Shown here one piece after another: positions 1-12,228 of a stretch of 64,000 nt of DNA. The stretch lies in contig JAODTK010005809.1 of the NCBI GenBank assembly GCA_026419785.1, positions 186,001 through 250,000 of the forward strand, given 5' to 3'. Every line of letters begins with the position of its first letter. Positions within the stretch are counted from its first letter, which is position 1. The translations under genes were made by a program, and so were the position numbers. The stretch is from Sclerodactyla briareus (lineage: Eukaryota; Echinodermata; Holothuroidea; Dendrochirotida; Sclerodactylidae). The notes below the pieces were generated by a model. The model searched no databases. It was not told the DNA's origin and saw only the letters and a program-made list of their open reading frames with translations.

Positions 1-249
1 CTTTATATTTTACTGAATGGCTTACTAACTCCACACAAGTCAAGTGTATGCTTCTGTAAGCAGTGTTGCAAAGAGTGTTCTCTGTTACCTACTGAGTGTT
101 CATAACATACTATATTTACTCTGAAGGATTGCATGTTTGGATAACAGAAAACTGAGTATCAGAATAGTTACAGCAATGATGCAGGCACTGTCATGTGTGG
201 GTGTCTGTTATGCCACTTGTACACATATAACTGAACTTCCAGTTTCAAA

Positions 250-540
250 GATGTGGAGGGCTGATACATGGTAGTCAAGCGTCCCCCTTTTACCTGGGGG
301 GATCAGGGTTGAATCCTGGTCAGGTCATACCTGAAGAAAGTGGGGACACGCTGAAATGACCACTGAATGGTGCCTCAGGAGAGAACAAGCAAGAGGTGCT
401 GCATGTATAGTAGGCCGGGTCTGACGGGTCACTAATGCAGGGGTAATAGTACGGGTTTGACTGGTCACTAATGATCAGGGGTAATTTCTTTGATATTGAG
501 GAGGCCATATAAGAACAGAATAATTATTCTTATTAATTCT
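250..540 (+). mobile_element. tRNA-derived SINE, copy 1
   Basis: A B-box-like promoter element, GGTTGAATCC, lies at about 307-316 and is followed by CAGGTCATACC. The body (GGGGACACGCTGAAATG...) and the end (CTAATGATCAGGGGTAAT, then a CATATAAGAACAGAATAATTATT tail) match the element at 56.9-57.3 kb, so this is one dispersed family. The A box is degraded. A segment of about 40-50 bp (CTGACGGGTCACTAATG...CAGGGGTAAT) occurs twice, at about 416-446 and 455-487, so the copy carries an internal tandem duplication. It sits in the intron upstream of the myosin exon at 634. Confidence 0.65.
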
Positions 541-633
541 GTGTAGGGGATGCCTGCCTTTAGGGTTGGATTTTCTTAACAATAATGAAAAAGCGGTGAG
601 TGAAGTCAATATGTCAATGCAATTCAGGGTTAG

Positions 634-809
634 AACCTAAGAGAACCCATTTCGGTCTATTCTCCTAGTGACTGGGGTGAGTATCACTCCAGACAAGGAT
701 CAGCTGTTGTGATCCATCTCTCTAGCGATAATGACATCGCTGGCTGTCTCACCAACGCCAAGAATGAAGACCAGGTTCCAGAGCTGGTTGGGGTTCTTGC
801 CAAGCTATG
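634..809 (+). CDS. MYO1D: Class I unconventional myosin, penultimate coding exon (TH1 tail)
   Basis: This exon encodes part of the C-terminal TH1 (membrane-binding) tail of a short-tailed myosin I, an actin-based motor that links membranes to the cortex. The reading frame is open for 58 codons plus two bases. It contains AVVIHLSSDNDIAGCL followed by NEDQVPELVGVLAKLW, which corresponds to the VVFH...CL...ELVGVL block near the end of MYO1D-type tails (recognised from memory of the family). The exon is taken to start after the AG at 632-633, because an in-frame TAG precedes it. The donor GT is at 810-811. Phase agrees with the next exon: TG at 808-809 plus G at 1589 makes Trp. The motor and neck lie upstream of the window. 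MYO1G or another MYO1D-clade member is possible. Confidence 0.8.
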
Positions 810-1588
810 GTCAGAGTGATATCTGTCAGTGGTCCTTCTCTGCATGCCTATGAACAATTGTATTTAGACTTCCAGTCTACCATGTTAACCCTCCGCCCCC
901 CAATGGAGGACAGGACCCCCCCACCCCCCACCCCCCTTGTATCCCTCAAATTGATTGTTTACACATTGGCTTCCAAGGCTCCTGCAGTCCAGTTGAATGC
1001 TACCGGCTTTGCCATCCTCATACTGAATTCACATTTCCTGCAAATTGGGGGACCCTATTGGTGAAACTTTGTCAGTGCACTTTGAACAATGAATCCCCCC
1101 CCCCCCTCCCTGGCATAAACCCTGGCGAAGACACTGAAAGGATGTTTGGATGTTACAAAAATTTAGTTCTGGCTGCATTTGAACACTACTGTCACCATTC
1201 CAGAACAATATTTGTGCCCACAATTTACTAGAAGGTATGTTCGTAAGAAGAAACTTCCAGTTTTAGTGGAACTTTGCTGGAATTTATTCAATCACGAATT
1301 AACACATCCATGAAGTAGTGTGCGTATATAATCATACCAATTCCATCAGAGGAATGTTCGAACAGTTTATAATTGATAAGATTTCCAGTTGAGAGGTCAA
1401 AAAATGGGTTCACAAATTAAAAGACCCATTGAAGATTTCACAGAGAATCTCGTATTCATTGGTTTGTGTACTTTCAACTTCCATATCATTTCAATGAATT
1501 GGCTGGAGTAAGTTTACCCTGCCTTAATAGCCGGATTACACTGTAAGTTACCAGGCAATCTGCATTTCCCAATCTTTGTTTCTTCTAG
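810..1588 (+). other. Intron of the myosin I gene
   Basis: It begins GTCAGA, a weak but valid donor, and ends in a pyrimidine-rich acceptor (TTTGTTTCTTCTAG). It holds C-rich tracts around 917-944 and 1086-1098. I recognise no mobile element in it. Confidence 0.65.
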
Positions 1589-1740
1589 GAAGGGAAAAGA
1601 GACTGAGGTCAACGTTCGGTCCCAAATCCAGTGTCAGTGGGCAAGAAGCCGAAAAACTTCCAGATTCAGCAGGGAAACTCTTGAAAAACCTGCCTTTCGT
1701 GAAGGATAATCAGGGCCTCCTCCCGTACCCTGTACACTAG
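1589..1740 (+). CDS. MYO1D: Class I unconventional myosin, terminal coding exon (apparently frameshifted)
   Basis: This exon follows a strong acceptor (TTCTTCTAG) and joins the previous one in phase. It reads KGKETEVNVRSQIQC, which corresponds to the ...QVNVTNPVQC stretch that follows ELVGVL in MYO1D tails. After about base 1634 the homologous frame moves by one base (VGKKPKNFQIQQGNS), and near 1680 it moves again (FVKDNQGLLPYPVH, stop TAG at 1738-1740). The final block resembles the PDF.K...G..L..P ending of the family. The two shifts are more likely sequencing or assembly indels than a pseudogene, because exon 634-809 is intact. The first is explained by one missing T in TGT(T)CA. Confidence 0.72.
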
Positions 1741-2760
1741 AGTGTGGAGTTGGCCAGTATGACCACCTGCTTGATGACACAATCTGCTATAATCATGCTA
1801 ACAATAACTGAAGACTGTGAAGTGAAGAGTGTTAACTGAACTTAAATGCCGCTTTGAAAAAGGTTTTCAAAAATAATGCAGGGACTCATCCTGAAGTTCC
1901 CAATTGTGAGCTAAAAACAAGGGATTTTTTCTAGGTCCAGGGCTTGTCATAAAATGATGCCTTGAGGATTAGTTCTTTGTTGGAGTCCACTAATGACCTG
2001 TTACTAACAAATCTCTTCCTTCCTTTTTTTAATCCTCAGATTCTATTTGAATTTGACCACTCACTGTTCCTTCCTATGAATTTCCCTTCTTCCCCCTACT
2101 GTGGGGGGGGGGGGAGGCATTTTTTTCGGAGTCATGACGTGGAGTCAAAGTTCATGGAGAATTTAGATAATCACAGATGTACAATTTTGAATGGATGGGT
2201 ATATTGTGCTCCGAAAGACTCCAGGAAGGAGTCTATACTGCCATGATTCATTTGTTTTGCTTTGTATAAGCATAGAATTGACCCGTAACTGGTAGTCCAG
2301 AAAGGGAGCAATTGTACTAAGATTGGATCGGAGTATTGCATGTCAAACTGTCGAGAAAAATGAAGCTCTGTCAATTTTGAGGTGGTTTGTGGAAGTTGCT
2401 TCTATAAAATATTCCAGATGGAAGCATCCATCCATGGTGGTGTCAAAAGTTATTTGAATTAGTGGGAGCAATTTGTTCCTTTAAAACTTAGTACCTCCCA
2501 GAATACTTCCTAAGCTAACCGTTTCTTTTCTTTCACATTTCCTGTCTGGGTTGAGAGTCTTTCCGCTAACTGTCGCTATTACCCTTACTATTATCCATCA
2601 TTTTATATTTAGGGTTGGTCATATTATTGTCGCCTTTTAGAAGTCTCATGTAGCATACTTCCATTCTTCGTATAATTGGGTGTGTTCAATACTTTCAAAT
2701 AACGGGGTGCTAGATCAACTCTCAAACTCAAATAAATACTCATCTCTTGTTCCAATTTAG
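1741..2760 (+). other. Probable 3'UTR of the myosin gene
   Basis: No coding similarity is seen after the stop at 1740. The first good poly(A) signal in a plausible context is AATAAA at 2731-2736. A further AATAAA-like signal at about 4865 could allow a longer UTR. The UTR extent is inferred. Confidence 0.35.
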
Positions 2761-3890
2761 CATTGTGATGCTTTTTCCCTACAACAACAAATTGCTGGGT
2801 GCTGACCGCTCAGTGTTTTATACAATTAGAGTGATAGAAGATCACCCCCCCGCCACATCCTTCCCTCCTGAACACAGCCAACCACTGTGGAAATTTTTCT
2901 GTGAAACATAAACGGCCTCGCAGTTCCCCTCTTAAGCCCAGCTCGAGATACAATGTAATTATTGAAGCATCCCAGCCTTCCTTGATAGGATAATCCGAGC
3001 TTGAACACACCCAAAGTACTAAGATTTATCTTGACCGCCTAGTTGCTTGTTTTTTCATGTTGTAATTTTGTGTAGACTGCTCTGATTTCGGCCCATTTCT
3101 GTTTCTCCTTCTGCCACTGATAAATATTATTTAAAGTGCTTTATATATTGATTTGTCTAACCTTGTGAATAGTATCAACAATATTTTTGATCGTAACTGT
3201 TATATCATGCCCTTTCTAAATGAATACAAGATTTTCAACAGGCTGTATTTTAATGAAGAAAATAGCCAGGGCAGGTGTTTTCATGGCGCTCAAAACCCCT
3301 TAAAAAGGTACAAAAATGCTAAATTGTTTATTTTCGTACAAAGTGTGCCATTACACAAGATTTTTTTTCCTTCCTGATATTTTTGTTATATGTGTAAAGT
3401 AGAAATGGACCAGTACTTATTGTATTTCTTAGTTGTGGTATTTTGGCTGTAGCAGGGGTACAATCAGATGGAAGTGGTGATGACTTTTTGTTTCAAATAT
3501 TCTGTTATTCTTGGATGCTAGGGGGTTGTAAATAGCTTTATGTAATGGCAACTTGTATATTCTTCCCACATTGGCAAAAATGAAAATGCTAGTTACTGTG
3601 AAGAAAAAAATTAATCCTGAAAACTTCTATCACATCCAGGAGTACAATTGGCCACTGAAGCATCAGTGTGGGTATATGTTGATTAGCTAAGTCTTTGCCC
3701 TTTTCTAGGAAGGTAATGCATTATTTTTGCAGCTCATTTCTTGGATTGTATAACCTCTCTTTGATAGGGTTACATTAAGTTGGTGTTGGTGATGGTAGGA
3801 ACATAGAAGGGTTACTCACATTGCCCACAGAGAACGACTCATGAGGTATCAATTTGAACTGTTGAGATACTTGCCAAAATAGAACACTCC
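2761..3890. other. No recognised feature
   Basis: AT-rich DNA with short frames on both strands and no supported gene or repeat. It could be further 3'UTR or intergenic sequence. Confidence 0.4.
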
Positions 3891-3893
3891 GCA

Positions 3894-4250
3894 ATGTTCT
3901 CCTCGACATCCGATAGACCAATAGCAATTGGTCACCAAATGATGAACTCTATGATGTACCAACCAAATCCCTTGGTCTCCATAGTGCCACCTAGGACATT
4001 GAGATTTTTCAGTCACTTTGCAAGACTCCAAGAAGAAGCTCCAGCGAAGATCGCTCTGAGAGAAGCATTGAGACACTGCTACGCCAGTTGGGAGACCCAT
4101 GACTCCCTTGCCTGGAAAAAATCAAATCGCAATTCAGGGACTTCAACATTAATAGTTTTGGGGAAGCATAAGCTTACAAAATATCTATACGTGCAGAGGT
4201 TGATCACTGAGCCATGTTGGATAGACGAGACTCAACCTACCGCTAGTTAA
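3894..4250 (+). pseudogene. Decayed LINE ORF2 C-terminal remnant
   Basis: The open frame contains RTLRFFSHFARLQEEAPAK followed by IALREAL, the pattern (FGH.AR...PA..AL) typical of the region after the reverse transcriptase in invertebrate non-LTR elements. In neighbouring frames the expected continuation appears: PVGRPMT (family GRPK/RTTW), then EKIKSQFRDFNI, then AMLDRR. The domain is therefore spread over three frames by indels. No reverse transcriptase core is seen upstream. The clade cannot be fixed from this fragment. Confidence 0.55.
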
Positions 4251-4259
4251 AATTGAATA

Positions 4260-6930
4260 CTGTGCGATGGCCATCATTTCCTCTCATGATATAGTCCAGA
4301 CACTGGATTGTGACAGTTTGAACTAGTGGAATGTTCTGGATAACTCACCATGTTGTAACTGACACATGTAACATGTGGTACTTACAAACCATTGCTGTAT
4401 TCCAAGCAATGACGTAGAAGTACTCAACTTTGGATCCCATCTAGCCTATCGGTCTTTTCTACAGTCAACGGGTACTGTTTTGACTGTTTCATTGTGTTGT
4501 TAGTACATCTTATATCACTGCACCATTGTACAATCACCTGCAGCGGGTGCTAGAATGCTTCTTGCTCATCACGGTTCGATTTAGGAACAAACAAAATGCA
4601 ACGTGAACCAAATATTGAAAATTAGTACTGCTGAAAATGGAGCACGATATGAACACCGATTGACTATTTTGTCTACCTGGTAGTGGATTATTACCAAAAG
4701 CTGCTGATTATTTCTTCGTAATATTCTATTATTCGTGCCTTTGTGGAGCTTTTTCCTTTTGTGATTTTTATTAATTTATAAGACAGAAATATGCTATATT
4801 CTTTTGAAATATCAACTAACACTTTTGTATGTATTTTGGGCTGCCATGCCTTGAATTGGCTAATAATAAATTCTTAATAATGTGATATACATTTGAAGAA
4901 GAAGTATTGTTGTCTCTGATTGATTGACCTCAGAAGAACTAGATAACTTCCAATTCAATGCTCAATGAATTTGAGGAAATACCAGTCTTGAGGTCCGTGA
5001 GGTGTTCTATTTCACAAAAAAACCATACAGTACAGCTCCTCCCCAGCATGTCTGCTGGGCAGTTATTATCTACTGCCATATTTCTGTGGCTACGGAGTCA
5101 ATCCATTCAAACTAACACTAAGCAATTCCCACTTTCAGGGTTGTCGTAGTAGCAATGGGATTAATGCCAGTTAATGAATGCTGACTTGTTGTGTCTTGAT
5201 TTGTGTTACACAACAGTCAGAAAAAATGCTCAGGAAAGTAAATGTCATTTTATCAAGACGTTGTCCCATTCAACCCTCTGAGGGACGCTACATATACACA
5301 TCTATGGAGGACATGTGTTGTTGAATCCACTGAACAACATCCACATTTATATTTATTGAGATGTGTTAGGTATCTGTGAGATCATATGCTGTTGCATGTC
5401 AAGAAGCCAGTAGCTGCATGCCTTTTTGTCATTTTCAAAGAACCCTTTTGAGATTTATTTCTTCATTAATGCTGAATAAGTTCTGTTCCCACCTAGCGAA
5501 TATGTTAATCGTATCACGTTTCAATAATATTTTCTGACATTCAGTTGTTTGGGGATCGCTCGTTTAGGCGACTTTGGCTGAACAGCCACCTTACCAGTGG
5601 CCTCTGTACGGGTGTAATGGGTTGTGAAGTATGGGTTTGAGTAACATGAAATGCTTGAATTCTGCCTCTCTGAAATGTATATTAACGAAACTGCCTTATG
5701 TGTCAGAAAAATATCCCGTTTTCATATATGGTAATTGCTCACGGTGTGGGGGGTGTGTTTGGGTACTGTTTTCTAATCACGGCATTTATTAAAATGCAAA
5801 TAAAAAAGATAACAAAAGCAACAGTTTTCTACATTTCTCTGTATGGCGTATAGTTCAAGGTCAGTATAATATTATATTATGCCAGTATTTATATCCTCGC
5901 GCCTGGATCACGAAATGTGTTCAAAAGCGCCCAGTAAAACGTAGGATAAAAAAAAAGAAAAATAAAAAAAAAGAAAAAAAAAAAAGAGAGGAATGTACCG
6001 CACAACAATGAAAAGCACAGTGAAAAAAGGTGAGTCAAGTATGAGTACAAACAGGTAGTAGATGATTACGTATCCTTCGCTAAGCCTGCCCATATCCCCC
6101 GTTAGCTTTTTTTTTTTGCAATGAAGGTCGATCACCCATAACACATGGGCTGCAGGAAAATTGCAACAGTCCTTGCTCGAAATTGGAACAATGTGTACGT
6201 AAAACACACATTCAAAATACCCGCACAGGTTGAAGGAAAACAATGTGTGCTACTATTTCCATCATGCAGTGCGTTCCCCACCACCACAACACGCCCTCCC
6301 CATGAATATAAATCACAATAACGATCGTTCATTCAGCGTGACCATAACTAGGTTATATGCTTGCCGCAGCCGCGCTGTACGTCAGTACAAGTGCATACAT
6401 GACACCCTCGGACGCTTTGATTATTGAAAAAAAAAAAAAAGTTAACTCTCGTAAAGCCCATCCTGAAACTTGGCAAGCCCCTGGGGGCGCTCAGCGTAAG
6501 AAATACGGTATATCATACTAGTACTTTTATGTCACTGCTCCACGTCGAAGTGGTTACAGACTTACAGACATTACTGCCGATTATTAGTGACTTGCCTCAC
6601 ATTGTATCGCCTAGGTGTGCCCCTCCCCCCGGCCTGATCCTCCACTAATTCCTTGTGCAAAGTTTTACCCCAGGGATTCCCCCATAGGGCGCTGCCATGA
6701 ATAGCATCAACACAATTCACAAGTCACTTCAGCCAGGGCCCCGCCCACCTTCACACTAGGTGCAGCATTGAACTCTCCTGGCGACATGCCTGGTCCAACA
6801 CTACGGCCCTATTACTGGGTTTCATAGACCCAGCTGCATCCAATGGTTTTGCAGTCAGTGGGGGGTGAACAAAATGGGCCATATCGACAACTGCTGCAAT
6901 CGGAAGAAAAAATGAAAATTATTTGAGTTT
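4260..6930. other. No recognised gene; A-rich low-complexity tract inside
   Basis: An A-rich run lies at about 5946-5990 and a T run near 6107-6118. Otherwise there are only short frames without recognisable similarity. The stretch before the minisatellite (about 6600-6850) is more C-rich. Confidence 0.4.
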
Positions 6931-6954
6931 TGGCAATCCCTGTTTTGACGGATG

Positions 6955-7330
6955 CAATGGTTAAAGAGCCAGGTGACCAATGGCGACTTTATTCTTTGAA
7001 TAGCCCGTTGGCGGGTGCTCTGATAAGGAGGCAACGTATTCACCAACGTATGGCTTCTTTTTGTTCATATGCGTTGGCTCAAATGCTCTGGCAAGGAGGC
7101 CACGGTCATTAGGCTTGATATCGCGCTATCTGCTGTTGGCTGGGGTGCTCTGGTAAGGTGACACTTTGTTTTGCCATGCTATCCGGCCGTTGTTGGGGTT
7201 TGTCCGGTAGGGAGCTACGTGGTTGACCAATGAAGGCTTTATGTCGTGCCATCTTCTGTGGGTGGGGGAGGTGTTTAGGTTGAAGTTGCTACACGTTGTT
7301 GCCCAATGAACAGTGGTGGCGCCAGGATAT
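6955..7330 (+). repeat. Diverged minisatellite, about 62-68 bp units
   Basis: Repeated themes are GTTGGCTGGGGTGCTCTGGTAAG and TTGACCAATGAAGGCTTTAT, recurring about every 62-68 bp for five to six units. The same motif forms the minisatellite inside the 2.4-kb units at 12.2, 13.7 and 16 kb, but the copies here are more diverged. A run of 20 G follows at 7362-7381. Confidence 0.6.
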
Positions 7331-7949
7331 CCCCGACGGCGCGTCCGAGTTACCACGCCGAGGGGGGGGGGGGGGGGGGGGTCAAGTTCCCCGAAGAGCC
7401 TCATCCCACCCCCTAGGTAAAACCTGAATTATGATGTTGCAAGTTGAAACTTTGTTCTCGGAGAAAAGAAGAAGAATGAAAACCCACACATTTGTGGAGG
7501 ATGGTTTACTCAGTCTCTCAGTGGGCATTCCATCGATTCAGGCGCTTCAAGTGAAATACCTGGAGAAAATGCCTGAGAAACTGAGAAGGAATTTGAGTGC
7601 GAGGAGCACACAATAACACAAAGGCAAATCAGTGGTAGACAGCAGGACGACCATTCTCCCCAACAGAATTGCAAACTACTTCCTGAAGTGAAATATCGTC
7701 GATATTAAACGACGTGGTTGCCACGCTTGTATGGTCGTAGGATAGCGATACGCTGATCTTTAAAACTTCCGCGAGGAACCTGCCAAATGAGACAAAATAT
7801 ATGACGCGCGCGAACTGCGGCGAAAATTTTTAGCTTTATATAGGATTTTTGATTCCTCTGCGAAGGCAAAAAGCAATTATGCAGTCACGCACCGATGCGT
7901 AGGTGGTGTGTGGGCGGTCTGTGTGTGGTGTGTGTGGACACCACCTCGA

Positions 7950-8345
7950 TAGCACGATATCTAAAGAACGCAGCATTGTTATGAAGTTCAAAATTAAGTA
8001 TGTGGGTTGGACATTAGAGAGGATGACCCTTGTTGTTTTTGGTGCCAGTTCAAGGTCATCAGGTCACGAGAGTGCAAACTTCAAAAGCTTTCAGCACGAT
8101 ATCCAACGAACGCACGATGGTCAATGTTCAAAATTAGGTAGGGGGTTGCACGTATGGTGAGGGTGAACCCTATTTTGTTTTGGTTGTAAGGTCAAGGTCT
8201 TTTTTAAGGTCACTATAGAGACATCCTTATATTATCTTCCAAACGAAACATTTTAAGGGATGTTGTGTAATGGAAGTTTCGTTCGTCTGGGCGAGGTACA
8301 TCTGGTGACCTATTTTGACCTATTTTGACCTCATTATTTTACCTT
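7950..8345 (+). repeat. Tandem repeat with ~142-bp units
   Basis: GCACGATATCTAAAGAACGCA at 7952 recurs as GCACGATATCCAACGAACGCA at 8094. Each is followed by TTCAAAATTA(A/G)GTA, a GGGTTG block and GTCAAGGTC. A third, more diverged unit with TTTTGACC repeats follows to about 8345. A GT-rich stretch (7912-7937) precedes the array. Confidence 0.6.
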
Positions 8346-8349
8346 CTGA

Positions 8350-9440
8350 CCTGGTGACATTGAGTGCATTTTTTGATGACCAAATTCGTATTGTTGAGAC
8401 AAACCATAAAGTGAATAGGCTAATGTAATACAACCACCCCTATCACAAGCTTATCTCAGTATGCACATGTGGGAAAGGTCAAGGACAGCCTAAAACACCG
8501 AAGGTGACGTTTGAATTGACATTGACATCTCAGCAACAACACATTTTAGAAAGATGTTTTAATGGAAGATTTGGTGGTCCATGCGAACTGCATGCGTTTT
8601 CGTAATGCATGGGGGCCCAATTTTGTTTAAACTTCAAATATTTCGGTGGCCACCTGCCATGAGCAATTTTAGGGTGCTGTGGTCAGGATACAAAATATTT
8701 GACATAATTGTGCCCAGTGCCCCGAATATATATCCCTCAGGCATGAGTATGTATACCCAATTTGAGAAAACCTCCACCTTCAGATGCCCCCAAGTAATAA
8801 TGTGTCGGTTTTACTGTAATACACCTGTATGACTCCCAATAGTGCAACCTTTTCATCAAACACACAATTCCCCTGGAAAGACTGATATTGTCTTGTGGCA
8901 CTGCCGTTATGAGCATATATCCTTCACCCAGTGCTTCCTATGTCAACATAGTTTTTGTGTTATCACTGGTCCCTTCTCAGGACACAACTATACACTTGCA
9001 ATGCTTTACTTGGTGTATTAAGCTCTCAGTGTAGGTCCAATAAGACAATATCCCTAACTCTCAGTGGCCTCTGACAAATTTTGACTGATTTATTTATGGG
9101 CATTCTAAACAAGTAGGCTAATCGACAGTCAATTTCAGAAGGTCCCACCAATAGTGATAGTGTTATATGCCAGTGGGTGGGGGTTGGAGTTCCCAGCATA
9201 CAGGTTTTCACGGACTAAACCTGAAAATAACGGGATGTCGTGCAGGCAAAACATCCCGTTTGATACACTGTTTCCAACCAATTCGGTACATGTAAGGCCC
9301 CTCCTACCCCCCCCCCCTCAGCCCTCTCCATCCCGACAGGTTACCGTACGCAATTGCAAACAGTTTGACTGAGATGAAGAACTTTCCTAAAGGTCAGTGA
9401 ATTTAGCACTTCTATATCCTCCCAAAAACCTGTTTCTGTT
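8350..9440. other. No recognised feature
   Basis: Short frames only. There is a C-rich run at about 9308-9317. Nothing in it resembles the neighbouring arrays. Confidence 0.4.
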
Positions 9441-9924
9441 TAAAGAAATATCAAGTTAATATACACGAACAGATATTTTTAAAACTGGGTCAATGACAGA
9501 ATGACCCGTATTTTCCTAGCCCTGCTCGAGACGAATACGGATGTCATCGTGGACACCTCTAATCAGACCATACTGGCATAACTGGCTATACCTAAAACTG
9601 CCGACTCCTCTACTCGTTGCCTCCCCCCTCCCCCCTCTGATGCTGTGTGGTCATGTCAAAGCTTATCTGAGGTCAACAGAGTGAAAAGGCATGGGTCATT
9701 GGATTCTCGGTGCAATTTGGCAATATCCATTGGTTACCCTATGACTTTGTATCTACTGCTACATCCCACTAATTTGCCTAGTTTACGCAAAAATTTTAAG
9801 TTTGGTCTTATGTGAACGAACTGCCGGATGGATACTTCATTAGTCCCTTGACAAAATTCGGGTCATTTTAAGTCACCGGGTCAAATTTGCTTATTTTTTG
9901 TGATTTTCAAACTTCGTCAGAATT

Positions 9925-11803
9925 AAATTGTGAATTACTTTTCTTACATTAGAGATTGCGATGATTCCCAGTTTCTTCCGTACTTTTTAATCAATCTGTA
10001 ACACTAAATCTGAAAGGAGTTTGCCTGCTCATACTTGTTCTAGGGTCCTTGATAACCAATTTGCGGAATTCTCTCTGAGAAGGTCGATAAAATTCGTGAA
10101 GATCTCGACAAAACACAGGTAGATAATCAGCCTTCAGAAGTCTCACTTTCTCCCATACCATTCGTAGAATTCCAAGAAATGTCTACGGATGATGTGCATC
10201 GTATTGTCATGAACTCTCCTAAGAAAACCTGTTCCTCGGACCCCATACCGACATCTCTGTTCATCACTTGCATTGATGCATTACTCGGTGTAGAAACTGT
10301 TAATATGTCACTTGCTTCAGGATCAATGCCCATAAGTATGAAAAATGCTCACGTGTGCCATCCTAAAGAAGCATAATTTGGAAGTTGACATCTTAAGACT
10401 ATCGGCCAGTCAGTCTTCTGTCTTTTCTCTCTAAGGTCATTGCGAGATGCGGCCTGCGTTCAACTACAAACCTTCTTCGATCATTCAATTTGCACTCACC
10501 ATTCCAGTCCGCTTATCGCCCACTCCACAGCATGAGACTGCAGCTTCTAAAAGTGCAGAGACCTTTCTAGGGCCTCCGACAATCTTCAGAATCGGGTCGT
10601 CATTCTGTTGGATATGACCGCTGCGTTTGACGCCATTGATCACAGCATTTTGCTGTTCCGCATGCAATCCAGGTTCGGAATCGGTGGTACTGTCATTAAG
10701 TGGTTTCTGTCATACTTAAATGAAAGAACTCAACATGTTGTGATTAAAGGCGGTGAGTCTCGCTCTCAGTGCCTGCGTTATGGTGTCATCAGGATCAGTC
10801 CTCGGTCCTCCGTATACTTATACACCAGCCTATTGCAGTGACATCACCGTTCCACACCATGTTGACCACCTGATCTATGCTGATGATACGCAGTTGTACC
10901 TCTTTTCTATTCAATCATATGATCGATAACTGCTATCAGTAGATTGAAGAATGGCGTAGCAGCGGTCATGCACTGGGCCCTCTGTAAATAAGCTTAAATT
11001 GAATGACTCCAAGACCCAAGTCATTCATATCACCCTAGACACCGTGAGTACCAACCACTTTCGCCACTGCGCGTTGGAATTCACTCATTCGGCCCTGTCA
11101 ATTCTGCCAGAAACCTTGGAGTTACAGTTGATCATCACCTTGAGCTCAAATCACATATCCGCAACATGTGCCAATCCGGCTGATATGGTATCCACAAAAT
11201 TGGACATGGCTGAAATATTGACCGGAGGCATTCGGGGCGGGATAGAAAGCTAGCTCATGCTTTTGTATCATCCCGTTTAGACTTCTGTAATAGCTTACTC
11301 GCTGGTCTCCCTTTGTCCGAACTGGGTAAACTCCAGCATATTCAGAATGCAGCCGCCATAATTGTCACCTGTACTAAGCCCAGACAGCATATCACTCCAG
11401 TCCTGCGCAATCTTCATTGGCTCCCAGTTGGCGCTCGAGTTTCCTTCAAGGTTCTGCTTGTCATGTTTAAGATTCACAAAGGTGATTCACCAGCTTATCT
11501 ACAAAATCTTGTAAGGCCCTATGTTCCTGTTCGCAATCTTCGTTCTTCCACGCAGAACCTGTTCTCACAACCCAGAATTCGCACTAAAAACCTCGGTGAA
11601 CGTGCTTTCTCCTGGTTGGGGGCCTTCTCTCTGGAATGCCCTTCCCGAGGATGTTCGCAACTCCCCTAGTATCAGCTCCTTCAAGAGAAAGCTGAAACTC
11701 ATCTGTTCATGCGTCACCTGTGATTTTCTTCTCTTCTCCATTGTAAAGCGCTTCGAGGCATTGCATTAAGCGCTATATAAGCACTACTTTATTATATTAT
11801 TAT
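9925..11803 (+). mobile_element. 5'-truncated L2/CR1-type LINE inserted in array unit 1
   Basis: Units 2 and 3 read CAGAATTGAATAAC or CAGAATGAATAAC at the D-A junction. Unit 1 has CAGAATT at 9918-9924, then 1.88 kb of LINE, then GAATAAC at 11804, so the paralogous units serve as empty sites. The element starts inside the reverse-transcriptase region and ends with a 3' tail containing AAAGCGCTTCGAGGC, GCGCTATATAAGCAC and a (TTAT)n-like end. No clear target-site duplication is seen. Confidence 0.88.
10030..11769 (+). pseudogene. Reverse transcriptase of L2-type LINE, frameshifted
   Basis: This is the ORF2 reverse transcriptase that would copy LINE RNA at the chromosomal nick. In order it shows AEF.SEKVDKIREDL near 10070-10110, the SSDPIPTSL block at about 10240, SPFQSAYRPLHS at about 10500, the catalytic LLDMTAAFDAIDHSILL near 10600-10655, YADDTQLYL with the YADD box at 10876-10887, then SRLDFCNSLLAGLP and HITPVLRNLHWLPV (about 11275-11440). 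A final SLWNALPEDVR block lies near 11630-11660. These blocks sit in at least three frames, so several single-base indels break the gene. The endonuclease domain is missing. The L2 branch of the CR1 group fits the motifs best; the exact clade needs a tree. Confidence 0.88.
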
Positions 11804-12228
11804 GAATAACACTTCAGTTGGTGGATGGGGAGGTCATTTGTTCTTTCTCTACAAAAGTAGTAGAAGGGAGGGAAGGGCAGGGAAAGGCAGTGAAGGAAAA
11901 GGATTATATTTGGAATCCCAAGTGTGCGACTATATAGAATTTTAAGTAAACCAACAAGATCTAATAAGGGGTAATACAATTTTTCTGGTTTGGCCATATT
12001 AGATAAAGCCTGCCAGCTATGGCAAGGAATCACGACACAGTTGGTCTGTTTGTTATAAAGAAGTGGGAAAATCATACGTCGGGGCAATAGGCCCTCGTCG
12101 GGGTGTGTCAATTTTAACGTACCCACTAGGCGCCCCGGAACGAACGAATGGAAAAAGTCACCAAACGGGGGGCCAGGCTTCTCCGACGGGGAGGGCCATG
12201 CCCCCTTCCCCCCCCCCCCCCTGGGGCC

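Noticed and set aside
7362-7404. Pro/Gly-run frames at poly-G/poly-C tracts (also near 24.3, 37.4 and 42.97 kb)
   Set aside because: Homopolymer translations without coding support.
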